A stretch of DNA of 64,000 nucleotides from Maridesulfovibrio sp. Lineage in GTDB: Bacteria > Desulfobacterota > Desulfovibrionia > Desulfovibrionales > Desulfovibrionaceae. The notes beneath the pieces were generated by a model. That model did no database searches. It saw only the letters and a program-made list of their open reading frames with translations, and was not told the origin of the DNA. Shown here one piece after another: positions 26,840-35,683 of the stretch. The stretch spans positions 465,001 to 529,000 of the forward strand of contig NZ_OY763930.1 in NCBI RefSeq assembly GCF_963667685.1. The letters run 5' to 3'. Numbering within the stretch: position 1 is the first letter of the stretch; each line of letters opens with the position of its first letter. A program made the translations under genes and the position numbers.

Positions 26840-27277
26840 ATGAGACTGACAACAAGAAGCAGATACGGAACAAGAATGATACTGGACATCGCCATGCATT
26901 GTACTGCCGGCCCGGTCCGTATCAGTGACATTGCCAGCCGTCAGGGACTTTCAACAAAATATCTGGAAAAGCTTATTCGTGAACTTAAGCGTGCCGGTTT
27001 TATAGCCAGCAAACGCGGTCCCGGCGGTGGGCATTCTTTGTCCATGCCTCCTGAAGACATCAGTGTAGGTGATGTTGTAAGAAGTCTCGAAGGTGAAGCC
27101 GGGCTGGTTGAATGCCTTGAAAACGACGAACTCTGTCAACGAATTGAACAGTGCCCAACCCGTGAAGTATGGGTTAAAGCAAGCAAGGCCATGTACGCCG
27201 CCCTTGATGAAATATCCATTGCCGACCTCCTCAAGGAAGGCTCGTTCTGCATCCGCACAAATCCGGCCGGATCGTAG
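26840..27277 (+). CDS. Rrf2-family transcriptional regulator
   Basis: A 145-residue winged-helix protein (MRLTTRSRYGTRMILDIA; recognition helix STKYLEKLIRELKRAGFI; wing SKRGPGGGHSL). Cys92, Cys99 and Cys105 (CLENDELCQRIEQC) sit where IscR/NsrR/RsrR proteins bind an Fe-S cluster, so redox, iron or NO sensing is likely. The spacing (x6, x5) is close to that of IscR. No isc/suf genes are adjacent; it is monocistronic with a strong terminator, so its regulon cannot be read here. AAGGAA precedes the ATG. Confidence 0.9.
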   Translation: MRLTTRSRYGTRMILDIAMHCTAGPVRISDIASRQGLSTKYLEKLIRELKRAGFIASKRGPGGGHSLSMPPEDISVGDVVRSLEGEAGLVECLENDELCQRIEQCPTREVWVKASKAMYAALDEISIADLLKEGSFCIRTNPAGS

Positions 27278-27291
27278 TCATAAATTTTTAC

Positions 27292-27323
27292 CCTGATCTG
27301 TAACTGACAGATCAGGTTTTTTT
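27292..27323 (+). terminator. Intrinsic terminator after the Rrf2 gene
   Basis: CCTGATCTGT (27292-27301) pairs with ACAGATCAGG (27307-27316), loop of 5, followed by a run of seven Ts. Confidence 0.9.
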
Positions 27324-27422
27324 CTTTTTAAAGGAAGACACTTAATATCTTCACAACCTTCTCCAAAAACATTTTCCAATTCTCCTTGCTTCAACTGCCG
27401 AAAATGCTTTACTCTTGGAGTT

Positions 27423-27872
27423 ATGATTTACAAACTAAGCATTTTAATAATTATTGTCTTCATTGCCGGGCTTTTCATTGCTGCCAATTTTTCCACCCCG
27501 CCCAAAAATCTAGGTATGACCGGGGGCAAGCTGTCCCCTTGTCCGGACAGTCCCAATTGTGTTTCATCACAGGCCTCATCCAAAGAGCATGGAATCATGC
27601 CTATCAAGGCTCGGGGAACAAACTCGCAGGTCATTAAAAAACTGGAATCATGCATTAGGAAAATGGGTGGGTCGATTGTGTCCAGTAATGGACCTTACCT
27701 GCATGCAGAATTTAAAAGCAGATTTTTCCATTTTGTTGATGACCTTGAGTGCGTCTACAATGAAGTCGAAGAAACAATTGAGATTCGCTCAGCTTCCAGA
27801 CTGGGATATTCCGATCTGGGGGTCAACAGGAAACGGGTTGAAGAACTGCGTACACTTTTCGAAAACAACTAA
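27423..27872 (+). CDS. DUF1499 protein, membrane-anchored
   Basis: A 149-residue protein with an N-terminal membrane segment (residues ~5-21), then the family landmarks LSPCPDSPNCVSSQ and SASRLGYSDLGVNRKRVEELR. DUF1499 proteins are widespread and uncharacterised. The topology suggests a periplasmic domain held by one helix. The GGAG is unusually close (2 bases) to the ATG; no better start codon exists upstream in this frame. It is monocistronic between two terminator-like structures. Confidence 0.85.
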   Translation: MIYKLSILIIIVFIAGLFIAANFSTPPKNLGMTGGKLSPCPDSPNCVSSQASSKEHGIMPIKARGTNSQVIKKLESCIRKMGGSIVSSNGPYLHAEFKSRFFHFVDDLECVYNEVEETIEIRSASRLGYSDLGVNRKRVEELRTLFENN

Positions 27873-27959
27873 GACCGATACAGAGTAGAATACCCTCACC
27901 ATAAAAAAGCATTGCGTATCTCAGATTAAGCTGCTGAAACCGCTTTTCTAATCAGACAG

Positions 27960-27990
27960 ATGGTCGCAGCCCACTGAGCGCCGCGACCAT
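27960..27990. other. 8-bp perfect stem-loop, unexplained
   Basis: ATGGTCGC (27960-27967) pairs with GCGACCAT (27983-27990), loop of 15, without a U-run. It lies about 90 bases after the DUF1499 gene and 50 bases before a TATAAT at 28039-28044 that probably belongs to the rhodanese promoter. It could be a weak terminator or regulatory element. Confidence 0.35.
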
Positions 27991-28148
27991 AACATAGCCA
28001 AACATCTCAAACAAACACACCGCCGTACGCAATCAGGCTATAATATAGAAAATTTAGGACTTAGGTATAACCATCTATCAGATTTATATATTCGACGAAA
28101 TATGCTCTTGAGTTTAGCTTATAGGATTAAAATTCAGGAGGACGAGAA

Positions 28149-28583
28149 ATGAACATGACAAAAAAATTGATGGTACTGCTGGCCAGTGCGGCAATTGTCG
28201 TTTGTGTTGTTGCCAACGCTTTCGCAATGAAAGAAGAATACAACTACATGAGCCCTGCGTCATTGCAAAACGCAATTGAAGCTAAAGCCGACATTGCCAT
28301 CGTGGATATTCAGGTCGCTGACGAATTTAAGGAACACCACATAAAAGGAGCCATTGAGACTGGTGCCTATCCGGTTAAAACTGACGTTGACACACAAAAA
28401 CTGGACAAAACACTGGCTGACCTCAAAAGCTCAACTAAACCGATCGTAGTCATCTGCCCACGCGGTAAAGGTGGAGCAGAAAGGACAGTGGATTATTTCG
28501 CCAAAAACGGAATTGCCCCATACCGTCTGTTCATCCTTACTGAAGGACAGGGCGACTGGCCCTACGCAGTTGAAAAGAACTAA
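28149..28583 (+). CDS. Periplasmic rhodanese-domain protein
   Basis: A 144-residue protein with AGGAGG at 28136-28141 before the ATG. A classic signal peptide ends ANAFA (residues ~22-26). The rhodanese domain has the active-site loop Cys103-Pro-Arg-Gly-Lys-Gly-Gly, the Asp53 of IVDIQ, and a C-terminal GDWPYAV. The domain transfers sulfane sulfur or binds it as a persulfide. Export suggests handling of polysulfide or thiosulfate outside the cytoplasm, which would fit a sulfidogenic organism; this is inference. It is monocistronic. Confidence 0.88.
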   Translation: MNMTKKLMVLLASAAIVVCVVANAFAMKEEYNYMSPASLQNAIEAKADIAIVDIQVADEFKEHHIKGAIETGAYPVKTDVDTQKLDKTLADLKSSTKPIVVICPRGKGGAERTVDYFAKNGIAPYRLFILTEGQGDWPYAVEKN

Positions 28584-28602
28584 CTGCCGCCTCATATAGA
28601 AT

Positions 28603-28643
28603 AAAAAAGCTCCCGCTGGAAATTCCTGCGGGAGCTTTTTTTA
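28603..28643 (+). terminator. Intrinsic terminator after the rhodanese gene
   Basis: AAAAAAGCTCCCGC pairs with GCGGGAGCTTTTTTT: a GC-rich stem with A- and T-tracts at its ends, usable in both directions. Confidence 0.9.
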
Positions 28644-28755
28644 TCTCTTAAAAGAGTCGCCGCAATCGCTCAGACCCTTAGGTAAGCAACTGCGGCTTTC
28701 GGCGGAGCCAGATGAGGTATAATCCCCTCTGCCTCCTTACTATAATAGTAAGCAC

Positions 28756-29526
28756 TTATTCAGATTTGGCAATACTTGCAAAGGCACAATGATTGTGAAT
28801 TGACTCGAAACTTTCCACGTCTACTTTGTACCACAGAATCTTAGGGTGTTTTTCCAGACCCATAGCGGCATTACGTACCACATCTTCTACGAAAGTGGGG
28901 TTTGCAAAACTTTTTTCTGTCACGTATTTTTCGTCCTCGCGCTTGAGTAGAGAAAAGACTTCACACGAACCGGCACCTTCAGCAATTTCCACCAGATCCT
29001 CAATCCAGACAAATCCTTTCGACTTTGTTTTAATATGCACCACAGCCCGCTGACTGTGAGCACCTTCGTCGCTGATTGCCTTGGAGCAGGGGCAGACTGT
29101 CATAACCGGGACTTTCACTCCAAGTGTGAACTCCAGATTCTCCCCGATCATCTCCCCTTCAACTGTGCATTCATAACTCATAACACCTTTGCGGCCGCTG
29201 ACCGGAGAAGTCTTTTGCAGGCAGTAGGGAAAACTGAGTTCCGCATGCGCGCGTTTGGCTTCCAGACGGCGCAGGATGTCACTGAGCAGATTGTAAAAGC
29301 TCTTGTAGTCCAGCTCTTCTGACCAATCTTCAAGAGCCTCAACAAAACGGCTCATGTGCGTTCCTTTGAAATGCGCTGGAAGATCAACAGATAATGCTAC
29401 CTTAGCCATAGTGTTCTGGCTGCCGGATTCGCGGTCGCGGACAACAAGAGGAAGGGTCAGGTCACGCACACCGACACGGTCGATGGGCATGGCCACTTTT
29501 GCAGGACTGTTCTGTACGTCTTCCAT
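28756..29526 (-). CDS. folE2: GTP cyclohydrolase IB
   Basis: A 256-residue enzyme of the FolE2 (type IB) family that converts GTP to dihydroneopterin triphosphate for folate/queuosine-type pathways. Motif [17 protein letters not shown] supplies the metal-site Cys145/Cys147 region and His157. FolE2 differs from FolE by tolerating metals other than zinc. Its ATG overlaps the nikR stop by one base (TAATG), so it is translationally coupled to a metal-responsive regulator, a suggestive arrangement. Confidence 0.95.
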   Translation of the reverse strand: MEDVQNSPAKVAMPIDRVGVRDLTLPLVVRDRESGSQNTMAKVALSVDLPAHFKGTHMSRFVEALEDWSEELDYKSFYNLLSDILRRLEAKRAHAELSFPYCLQKTSPVSGRKGVMSYECTVEGEMIGENLEFTLGVKVPVMTVCPCSKAISDEGAHSQRAVVHIKTKSKGFVWIEDLVEIAEGAGSCEVFSLLKREDEKYVTEKSFANPTFVEDVVRNAAMGLEKHPKILWYKVDVESFESIHNHCAFASIAKSE

Positions 29527-29945
29527 TAAACCAACTCTTCCCCGGTTGTAGTAAGACCCAGTTTGCCGTGCTTAACTCCTTTAGTAGAGATCAGGCGGTG
29601 GGCCAGCTCTTTTATCTGCTTGCCGTCTCCCTTGAGCACCATGACTTCAAGGCAGTTATCGTGATCCAGATGCACGTGCAGAGTGGACATAATCAGATCG
29701 TGACTGTCGTGCTGCAATTCGGTCAGGCGCTGTGACAGTCCGCTGTGGTGATGGTCATAAACTAAGGATAGAGTCCCCGCCATTTCGCCGTCAGCCTCAT
29801 CCCATTCCTTTTCCACCAACATGTTGCGGATCAGGTCGCGAATTGCTTCAGAACGTGTTTGATAACTTTTTTCATCACAAAGCTTGTCAAATTTTTCAAG
29901 AAGATCGGAATCAAGGGAAACTCCGAAACGTATAGTTTTACCCAT
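29526..29945 (-). CDS. nikR: Nickel-responsive regulator NikR
   Basis: A 139-residue ribbon-helix-helix repressor. The N-terminal RHH is [21 protein letters not shown] and the C-terminal ACT-like domain binds nickel. The four high-affinity ligands are all present at positions equivalent to the E. coli set: His79, His90, His92 and Cys98 ([15 protein letters not shown]). It starts one base after the methyltransferase gene with GGAGG upstream. The usual target, a nickel transporter, is not adjacent; its neighbours are a methyltransferase and folE2. It may therefore control them in addition to distant sites. Confidence 0.94.
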   Translation of the reverse strand: MGKTIRFGVSLDSDLLEKFDKLCDEKSYQTRSEAIRDLIRNMLVEKEWDEADGEMAGTLSLVYDHHHSGLSQRLTELQHDSHDLIMSTLHVHLDHDNCLEVMVLKGDGKQIKELAHRLISTKGVKHGKLGLTTTGEELV

Positions 29946-29946
29946 T

Positions 29947-30636
29947 TCAAACCTCCGTAACGATCATATTGGATTTACCGGGGACAACCTCCCGGATATT
30001 AACTGTCATTTCCGCACTGCAACAGGCGGCCTTCTCGGTCAGTGGGAGCGAGGTCTTCCAGCCGAGGGATTCCAGTTTTTCCCACACAGGCACGGAAACG
30101 TCACGCACAGGCTCGGCCATCCAGATAGTTCCACCAGGCTTCAAAGCCTGACGAAACAGCTGTTCAAGCGGATCGAAAAATCTTTTCTCGTACAAGATAT
30201 CACCGCCCCAGATAAAATCAAAAGAATGCGGGGCGAGGGATGATTCACGCCAGTCCATCTGCAACCAGAGCGGCTGAGAAGTCATATTTGTTATGGCGTT
30301 ATCTTTAGCAAAATAGAGGGGCGGTAATTCATAATCAAAAGCTACAACTTCAGCGCCAAGGGATTGACCCACAATCGCGGTCAGCCCCAACCCGCAGCCC
30401 AGATCAAGACATTTGCGTCCCTTGATCCGTTCGACATTACGGTATAACCATTCACCGAGCAGCACACTGGCGGGCCATAGTTCGGCCCAGTACGGCAAAC
30501 GCTCGTCATCACCGAAGTCATCTTCGCCGATCTCATCCCAAAGGGTTTCCAGATCAGCAGTACGCTCAATTTTCCAAACCCTTCCGGCGGTCTCGACTTC
30601 TATGGTTTCCCGTTCACCGGAAACATAATCTTTCAA
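29947..30636 (-). CDS. Class I SAM methyltransferase (METTL/Methyltransf_16-like)
   Basis: A 229-residue protein with motif I LDLGCGLG (77-84), acidic VVAFDYE after strand 2 and [15 protein letters not shown] as motif IV. This resembles the lysine methyltransferase/ETFB-type group more than small-molecule methyltransferases; the substrate is unproven. The start is TTG 30636, with GGGAG 8 bases upstream; no better ATG exists. It is the first gene of methyltransferase-nikR-folE2, all with 0-1 base spacing or overlap. Confidence 0.85.
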   Translation of the reverse strand: MKDYVSGERETIEVETAGRVWKIERTADLETLWDEIGEDDFGDDERLPYWAELWPASVLLGEWLYRNVERIKGRKCLDLGCGLGLTAIVGQSLGAEVVAFDYELPPLYFAKDNAITNMTSQPLWLQMDWRESSLAPHSFDFIWGGDILYEKRFFDPLEQLFRQALKPGGTIWMAEPVRDVSVPVWEKLESLGWKTSLPLTEKAACCSAEMTVNIREVVPGKSNMIVTEV

Positions 30637-30987
30637 TGCGAAAACTCCCTTGCAAGAAAGTTTCAGACTGGTGTAAAAGAATCCAACGGAAAGGTCGTGT
30701 ACCCCTGATAACTCGCTATCAGTCCACCTTACGCCGCAGATGGTGCCTCTTCAACCGACTGCGTATGCTTTTTTTCGCCAAAAGACAAGACTGCGTAACA
30801 CGGATTATCTGGTGCCAAAATTATAAAATCATTTAATTTTGATTTTTGAATAATTTTTAAGAATAATTTTCTAAAAAATAGGCATGCAGAAGCCTTTTAT
30901 TTCTTAAGCAGGAATGCTATCAGGAGCGAGTTATCCATATAGACACTTTTAAAACACACTATTATCAGTATACAAGAAGGAGGCCCC
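30637..30987. promoter_or_regulatory. Divergent regulatory region between the methyltransferase-nikR-folE2 and gcv operons
   Basis: No gene is seen. It holds a direct repeat GACTGCGTA at 30757-30765 and 30789-30797 (32-base spacing), and an inverted pair ATAACTCGCT (30708-30717)/AGCGAGTTAT (30925-30934), of which the first sits in a CTGATA/TATCAG dyad. A promoter-like TTGATT (30839-30844)-17-AATAAT (30862-30867) points toward gcvH. I could not match a glycine riboswitch or a full NikR operator. Confidence 0.45.
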
Positions 30988-31368
30988 ATGATTCCGCAGG
31001 AACTTCTTTACGCCAAATCTCACGAATGGCTCAAGGTTGATGGTGAAAACGGAACTATCGGTATCACCCATTTTGCTCAGGAACAGCTCGGCGACCTTAC
31101 TTTCGTCGAACTTCCGCAGGAAGGCGACACCTTCGCTGCCGGTGACGAATTCGGGTCTATCGAATCCGTAAAGGCTGCAAGCGAAATGTACGTTCCGGTT
31201 GATTGCGAAGTAGTAGCGGTTAACGAACTGCTGGAAGACGCACCTGAAAAAGTCAACGAAGATCCTTACGGTGACGGTTGGATGATCAAAGTGAAAATCA
31301 CCGGCCCTACCGACGGACTTCTGGATGCTGCTTCTTACGAAAAGGTAACTGAAGAAGAAGCCCACTAA
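30988..31368 (+). CDS. gcvH: Glycine cleavage system H protein
   Basis: A 126-residue lipoyl carrier protein that shuttles the aminomethyl group between the P, T and L proteins. The lipoylated Lys62 lies in [19 protein letters not shown] stands ahead of the ATG. It is the first gene of gcvH-gcvPA-gcvPB-lpd. A terminator-like hairpin after it likely lets gcvH be made in excess of the large P subunits, matching the known need for more H protein. Confidence 0.95.
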   Translation: MIPQELLYAKSHEWLKVDGENGTIGITHFAQEQLGDLTFVELPQEGDTFAAGDEFGSIESVKAASEMYVPVDCEVVAVNELLEDAPEKVNEDPYGDGWMIKVKITGPTDGLLDAASYEKVTEEEAH

Positions 31369-31397
31369 TCGGAGCCGTTCTTTAATATAGTACACAA

Positions 31398-31440
31398 ACT
31401 TCCCCGCCGACCGCTTACGTCAGCGGGGAAGTAATTTTTT
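31398..31440 (+). terminator. Partial terminator between gcvH and gcvPA
   Basis: ACTTCCCCGC (31398-31407) pairs with GCGGGGAAGT (31423-31432), followed by six Ts (31435-31440). It is probably leaky, since gcvPA follows 15 bases later in the same operon. Confidence 0.75.
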
Positions 31441-31455
31441 ATACCGGAGGACATA

Positions 31456-32787
31456 ATGCCTTACGTACCCCATTCCCCGGAAGAAATCCGGGAAATGCTT
31501 GATGTGATCGGCGTGAACTCCGTGGAAGACCTCTTTGCTGAAATTCCGGCCGAACTGCGCCCCAAAAGCTTTGACCTGCCCAAAGGCAAAAGCGAAATGG
31601 CAGTGCTGGAAAAGCTGTGCAAAATGGCTGCAAAGAACACCACGGACCTAACCAGCTTTCTCGGAGCAGGTTTCTACGACCATTTCATTCCCGCAGCGGT
31701 TGATGCCCTTTCCTCCCGCAGCGAATTTTACACTGCCTACACCCCTTACCAGCCAGAATCCTCTCAGGGGACCCTGCAGGCAATCTTCGAATACCAGACC
31801 GCTATGGCCCGGCTTCTGGACATGGATTACGCCAACGCATCCGTTTACGACGGCGGTTCAGCACTCTACGAAGCGACCCTCATGGCTGTGCGTAAAACCA
31901 GACGCAGGAAAATTATTGTTAGTGAAGCACTGAACCCCATTTACCGGGTCATGCTGAACTCCTATACCACCAACCTGAACATTGAGCTTGTCACCGTGCC
32001 CCACAACCATGGCCGCACCAACGTCAAGTCCATCACCGCAGCAGTAGATAAAGACACCGCAGCGGTCATTGTTCAGAACCCCAACTTTTTCGGTTCCGTA
32101 AACGACTTCACAGAAATGTTTGAAGCAGTGCACGAACACAAGGCTCTGGCTATCATGTCCACTTACCCGGTCATGCAGGCCCTGCTGAAAACTCCCGGCC
32201 AGATGGGTGCAGACATTGCTGTCGCAGACGGTCAGTCCATTGGGCAGCCTCTCTCTTTCGGTGGTCCCTACCTCGGAATCATGACCTGCAACAAAGCCCT
32301 TGTCCGCCAGATGCCCGGACGTATTGCCGGACGTACCGAAGACGAAGACGGCAAGACTGGTTACGTTTTGACCATTCAGGCCCGCGAGCAGCATATCCGC
32401 CGCCAGAAAGCGACTTCCAATATCTGCTCCAACCAGGCCCTCTGCGCCCTGCGGACCCTGATCCATCTCTGCCTGCTGGGCGAGGAAGGTTTGCGCCGTA
32501 CTGCGGTACTTTCCGTTGAACGCGCCCACTACGCGGCTGAACGTCTCACTGCCATCGACGGCGTGGAAATGTTCACCAAAGGGCCCTACGGTAATGAATT
32601 CGCTATTTCCCTTCCGGTAAACGCCTTTGAGGTAATCGACACACTTACCGAACGCGGCATTATCCCCGGCTTCCCCGTGGGACGTTACTACGAAGGATTT
32701 GAAAATGTACTGCTGGTGGCTTGCACCGAAAAGACCACTGAAGAACAGATCGGCATCTTCGCCGAAATTCTGCGGGGGGCAATCTAA
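31456..32787 (+). CDS. gcvPA: Glycine dehydrogenase (decarboxylating) subunit 1
   Basis: A 443-residue alpha subunit of the split P protein, with GGAGG before its ATG. It starts with YVPHSPEEIREMLDVIGVNSVEDLF and contains FLGAGFYDHFIPAAVD and YTPYQPESSQGTLQAIFEYQT, typical of GcvPA. Together with GcvPB it decarboxylates glycine using PLP bound to the partner subunit. Its TAA overlaps the ATG of gcvPB by one base, so both are made in equal amounts. Confidence 0.96.
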   Translation: MPYVPHSPEEIREMLDVIGVNSVEDLFAEIPAELRPKSFDLPKGKSEMAVLEKLCKMAAKNTTDLTSFLGAGFYDHFIPAAVDALSSRSEFYTAYTPYQPESSQGTLQAIFEYQTAMARLLDMDYANASVYDGGSALYEATLMAVRKTRRRKIIVSEALNPIYRVMLNSYTTNLNIELVTVPHNHGRTNVKSITAAVDKDTAAVIVQNPNFFGSVNDFTEMFEAVHEHKALAIMSTYPVMQALLKTPGQMGADIAVADGQSIGQPLSFGGPYLGIMTCNKALVRQMPGRIAGRTEDEDGKTGYVLTIQAREQHIRRQKATSNICSNQALCALRTLIHLCLLGEEGLRRTAVLSVERAHYAAERLTAIDGVEMFTKGPYGNEFAISLPVNAFEVIDTLTERGIIPGFPVGRYYEGFENVLLVACTEKTTEEQIGIFAEILRGAI

Positions 32788-34232
32788 TGAAAACAGTATT
32801 TGAAAAATCCGTTCCGGGTCGTGAAGGCTGCTGGCCTGATGAGCCGAAGGCAAAAATCGAGGACCTCATTCCTGCCGAATTACTGCGTGAAAAATCCGGC
32901 ATGCCATCCCTTTCTGAACTGGACGTGGTTCGCCACTTTACCCAGCTTTCCCAGAAAAACTTCGGTGTGGATTCCAACTTCTATCCGCTTGGTTCCTGCA
33001 CCATGAAATACAACCCCAAGTTTACCGAACAGGTGGCTGCAATGCCCGGATTCGCTAAACTGCACCCGGTCATTTCCCAGCTCAAGGGAGCAGGACGCCA
33101 TTGCCAGGGTGCACTTGAGGTTATTCACGAAACCGAATCCCTGCTCAGCGAACTGACCGGCATGGCAGCTTTCACACTGCATCCCATGGCCGGTGCCCAC
33201 GGCGAGCTGACCGGGGTTATGCTCATGGCCGCCTACCATCGCGACAAGGGCAATAATAAAACCAAAGTCATCTGCCCCGACTCCGCTCACGGAACAAACC
33301 CGGCATCCGCAGCTGTTGCCGGATACAATGTTGTTTCCGTTGAATCCAAAGACGGTATCATCACCCCTGAAGCCCTTGCGGAAGTGCTGGATGATGAAGT
33401 CGCGGGTGTAATGATGACCTGCCCCAACACCCTCGGACTTTTTGAGACCCATCTACCTGAACTGGTCAAGATGATTCACGAAAAAGACGCCCTGCTCTAC
33501 TATGACGGCGCAAACATGAACGCCATCATGGGCAAGCTGCGTGTTGGCGATGCCGGGTTCGACATTGTGCACCTCAACCTACATAAAACCCTCGCCACCC
33601 CGCATGGTGGCGGCGGTCCCGGTTCCGGTCCGGTCGGAGTAAGCGAAAAACTCATACCTTTCCTGCCCATTTCCCGCGTCAAAAAGCTGGAAGACGGACA
33701 GTACTACCTCTCTTACGACGAACCTAAATCCATCGGTTACGTTGCCCCGTTCTACGGAAACTTCGGTGTTTACCTTAAGGCATACGCATACATGCTCCGC
33801 CTCGGTCGCGAAGGTCTGACCCGCGCAACTGAAGGTGCGGTCCTCAGCGCAAACTACATGCGCAAGCGTCTCGAAAAATATTACGAGATTCCTTATAACC
33901 GCATCTGCATGCACGAGTTTGTTGCTTCCGCAGTGGAACAGGCCAAGAACGGTGTCCGCGCCCTCGACGTTGCAAAAGCACTGCTCGACAAAGGGCACCA
34001 CGCTCCGACCATCTACTTCCCGCTCATCGTGAAGGAATGCCTGATGATCGAACCGACCGAAACCGAGAACAAGGAAACACTCGACCGTTTCATAGATGAT
34101 CTCATTGAGATTGCTGAAATAGCGGAGAAGAACCCTGAACAGTTGCAGGCAGCGCCCATCACTACCTCTGTTAAGAGACTGGACGAGACCAAGGCTGCAC
34201 GTTCCATGGTGATCACTGATGACTGCAAATAA
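32787..34232 (+). CDS. gcvPB: Glycine dehydrogenase (decarboxylating) subunit 2
   Basis: A 481-residue PLP-bearing beta subunit. The PLP lysine is K267 in LNLHKTLATPHGGGGPGSGP, and FYPLGSCTMKYNP and HPMAGAHGELTG are typical of the C-terminal half of P proteins. It overlaps both gcvPA (1 base) and lpd (14 bases). With the other gcv products it forms the glycine cleavage or reductive glycine route. No gcvT is present in this cluster. Confidence 0.96.
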   Translation: MKTVFEKSVPGREGCWPDEPKAKIEDLIPAELLREKSGMPSLSELDVVRHFTQLSQKNFGVDSNFYPLGSCTMKYNPKFTEQVAAMPGFAKLHPVISQLKGAGRHCQGALEVIHETESLLSELTGMAAFTLHPMAGAHGELTGVMLMAAYHRDKGNNKTKVICPDSAHGTNPASAAVAGYNVVSVESKDGIITPEALAEVLDDEVAGVMMTCPNTLGLFETHLPELVKMIHEKDALLYYDGANMNAIMGKLRVGDAGFDIVHLNLHKTLATPHGGGGPGSGPVGVSEKLIPFLPISRVKKLEDGQYYLSYDEPKSIGYVAPFYGNFGVYLKAYAYMLRLGREGLTRATEGAVLSANYMRKRLEKYYEIPYNRICMHEFVASAVEQAKNGVRALDVAKALLDKGHHAPTIYFPLIVKECLMIEPTETENKETLDRFIDDLIEIAEIAEKNPEQLQAAPITTSVKRLDETKAARSMVITDDCK

Positions 34233-35601
34233 TTTGCCGACAGATACACGCTCCTACGACCTCGTGGTCGTAGGAGCCGGTCCGGGTGGATTTGACGCGG
34301 CTCTCGAAGCTGCGGAAGAAGGCATCAAGGTCGCGCTGGTTGAAAAAGACCTTCTCGGTGGAACTTGCCTCAATGTGGGCTGCATTCCCACCAAAATGTA
34401 CCTCGGTGCAACATCACCGGTGGAAGAACTTGCCGCGCAGTCCAAGGCACGAGTCGCCAAAGGTGAAATCAGTATTGATTTCGATGCACTGTGCACCAAG
34501 AAGGACCGTTTCATCGCCGCCACCCGCAAGGCTATGTCCCAAAAGGCAAAAAATCTTGGTATAGACATTTACCCTGCGGTTGCCAGGATTATCGGGCCGG
34601 GTAAAGTTGAAGTTTCCCACCCTGAGGAAAAGGCTGTACTTGAGTATAAAAACCTGATCCTCGCTACAGGTTCCCACCCGACAGTCTTCCCCGGTCTGGA
34701 ACCTGATAATGAAACAGTTCTGGATAACACCGGATTCCTGTCCCTGACTGAAATACCCACTTCGCTTTTAGTTATCGGCGCAGGTTTCATCGGTCTTGAA
34801 ATGGCTCAGATTGCCCACCGCACCGGATGTAAAATCACAGTGGTGGACGCTCTCGACCGCATTGCCGTTTACGAAGACCCCGAAGTTTCCAAAGCTTTGC
34901 AGTCTGTTTTCAAACGGCATAAATGGGAATTCAATCTCGGCGTGAAGGTTAAATCCGTTACTGCTGAGAACGGTCAGGCTGTACTGCGCACCGAAGACGG
35001 TGAAGAATTCACTGCTGAAAAAGCTCTCATCGCCATCGGACGCCGGCCCAATTCCGCTGATCTGGGAATCGAAGCCCTCGGACTGGAGACTGAAGGTCCC
35101 GGTTTCATCAAGGTTAACGAAAATCTTGAAGCCGCACCAAACGTCTACGCCATCGGTGACCTGAACGGCAAAATCCTGCTCGCACACGCCGCCAGCCATC
35201 AGGCCGGTTACGTAGTGCGCCGCCTCGCCGGAAAAACCGAATCCCCTTATGAGCACGGTCCCATCCCGTCCATTCTCTACGGTTCACCGGAAACCATGCG
35301 CGTAGGACTCATGCCCGCTGATCTTGAAGGTAAAGGCGAAGTTAAAACTTCCTCTTTCCCGCTGGTAGCCAATCCCATCGCACAGGCCTACGCATCCACT
35401 CAAGGATTTGTAAAAGTGGTCTGGCTCGACGGACGCGTTGCCGGAATCACCGCTGTGGGACACCACGTAGCCGGGTTCACCACCGCAGCTGCCATGATCG
35501 TACAGGAAGGCTGGACCAAGGACGATATCCACAAAGTAGTCTTCCCCCATCCCTCGCTGGACGAAGCCCTTTTAGGTGCGCTGAAAGCAGAACAGAAATA
35601 A
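34219..35601 (+). CDS. lpdA: Dihydrolipoyl dehydrogenase (glycine cleavage L protein)
   Basis: A 460-residue FAD/NAD enzyme with GAGPGG (19-24), the redox-active Cys50-LNVG-Cys55 (GGTCLNVGCIPTK), a second NAD-binding motif GAGFIGLEMAQ and the catalytic His444 (FPHPSLDE). It reoxidises the dihydrolipoyl arm of GcvH. The ATG lies inside gcvPB (14-base overlap), which fixes it as a coupled operon member dedicated to glycine cleavage rather than to a 2-oxoacid complex. A good terminator follows. Confidence 0.95.
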   Translation: MTANNLPTDTRSYDLVVVGAGPGGFDAALEAAEEGIKVALVEKDLLGGTCLNVGCIPTKMYLGATSPVEELAAQSKARVAKGEISIDFDALCTKKDRFIAATRKAMSQKAKNLGIDIYPAVARIIGPGKVEVSHPEEKAVLEYKNLILATGSHPTVFPGLEPDNETVLDNTGFLSLTEIPTSLLVIGAGFIGLEMAQIAHRTGCKITVVDALDRIAVYEDPEVSKALQSVFKRHKWEFNLGVKVKSVTAENGQAVLRTEDGEEFTAEKALIAIGRRPNSADLGIEALGLETEGPGFIKVNENLEAAPNVYAIGDLNGKILLAHAASHQAGYVVRRLAGKTESPYEHGPIPSILYGSPETMRVGLMPADLEGKGEVKTSSFPLVANPIAQAYASTQGFVKVVWLDGRVAGITAVGHHVAGFTTAAAMIVQEGWTKDDIHKVVFPHPSLDEALLGALKAEQK

Positions 35602-35619
35602 AATTAACTTTAAAATTTA

Positions 35620-35652
35620 GGCCGTAATATTTTACTATATTACGGCCTTTTT
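35620..35652 (+). terminator. Intrinsic terminator of the gcv operon
   Basis: GGCCGTAATAT (35620-35630) pairs perfectly with ATATTACGGCC (35637-35647), loop of 6, followed by five Ts. The AT end of the stem can also serve the opposite-strand VOC gene. Confidence 0.9.
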
Positions 35653-35683
35653 CCATCCTAAAATATATCGTAATTCAGCTATT

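Noticed and set aside
30870-30987. Glycine riboswitch ahead of gcvH
   Set aside because: I looked for the conserved core and tandem aptamer layout and did not see it; only weak dyads are present.
31858-32853. 331-codon minus-strand ORF opposite gcvPA
   Set aside because: gcvPA on the plus strand has strong family motifs throughout; the antisense frame is open because of codon bias.
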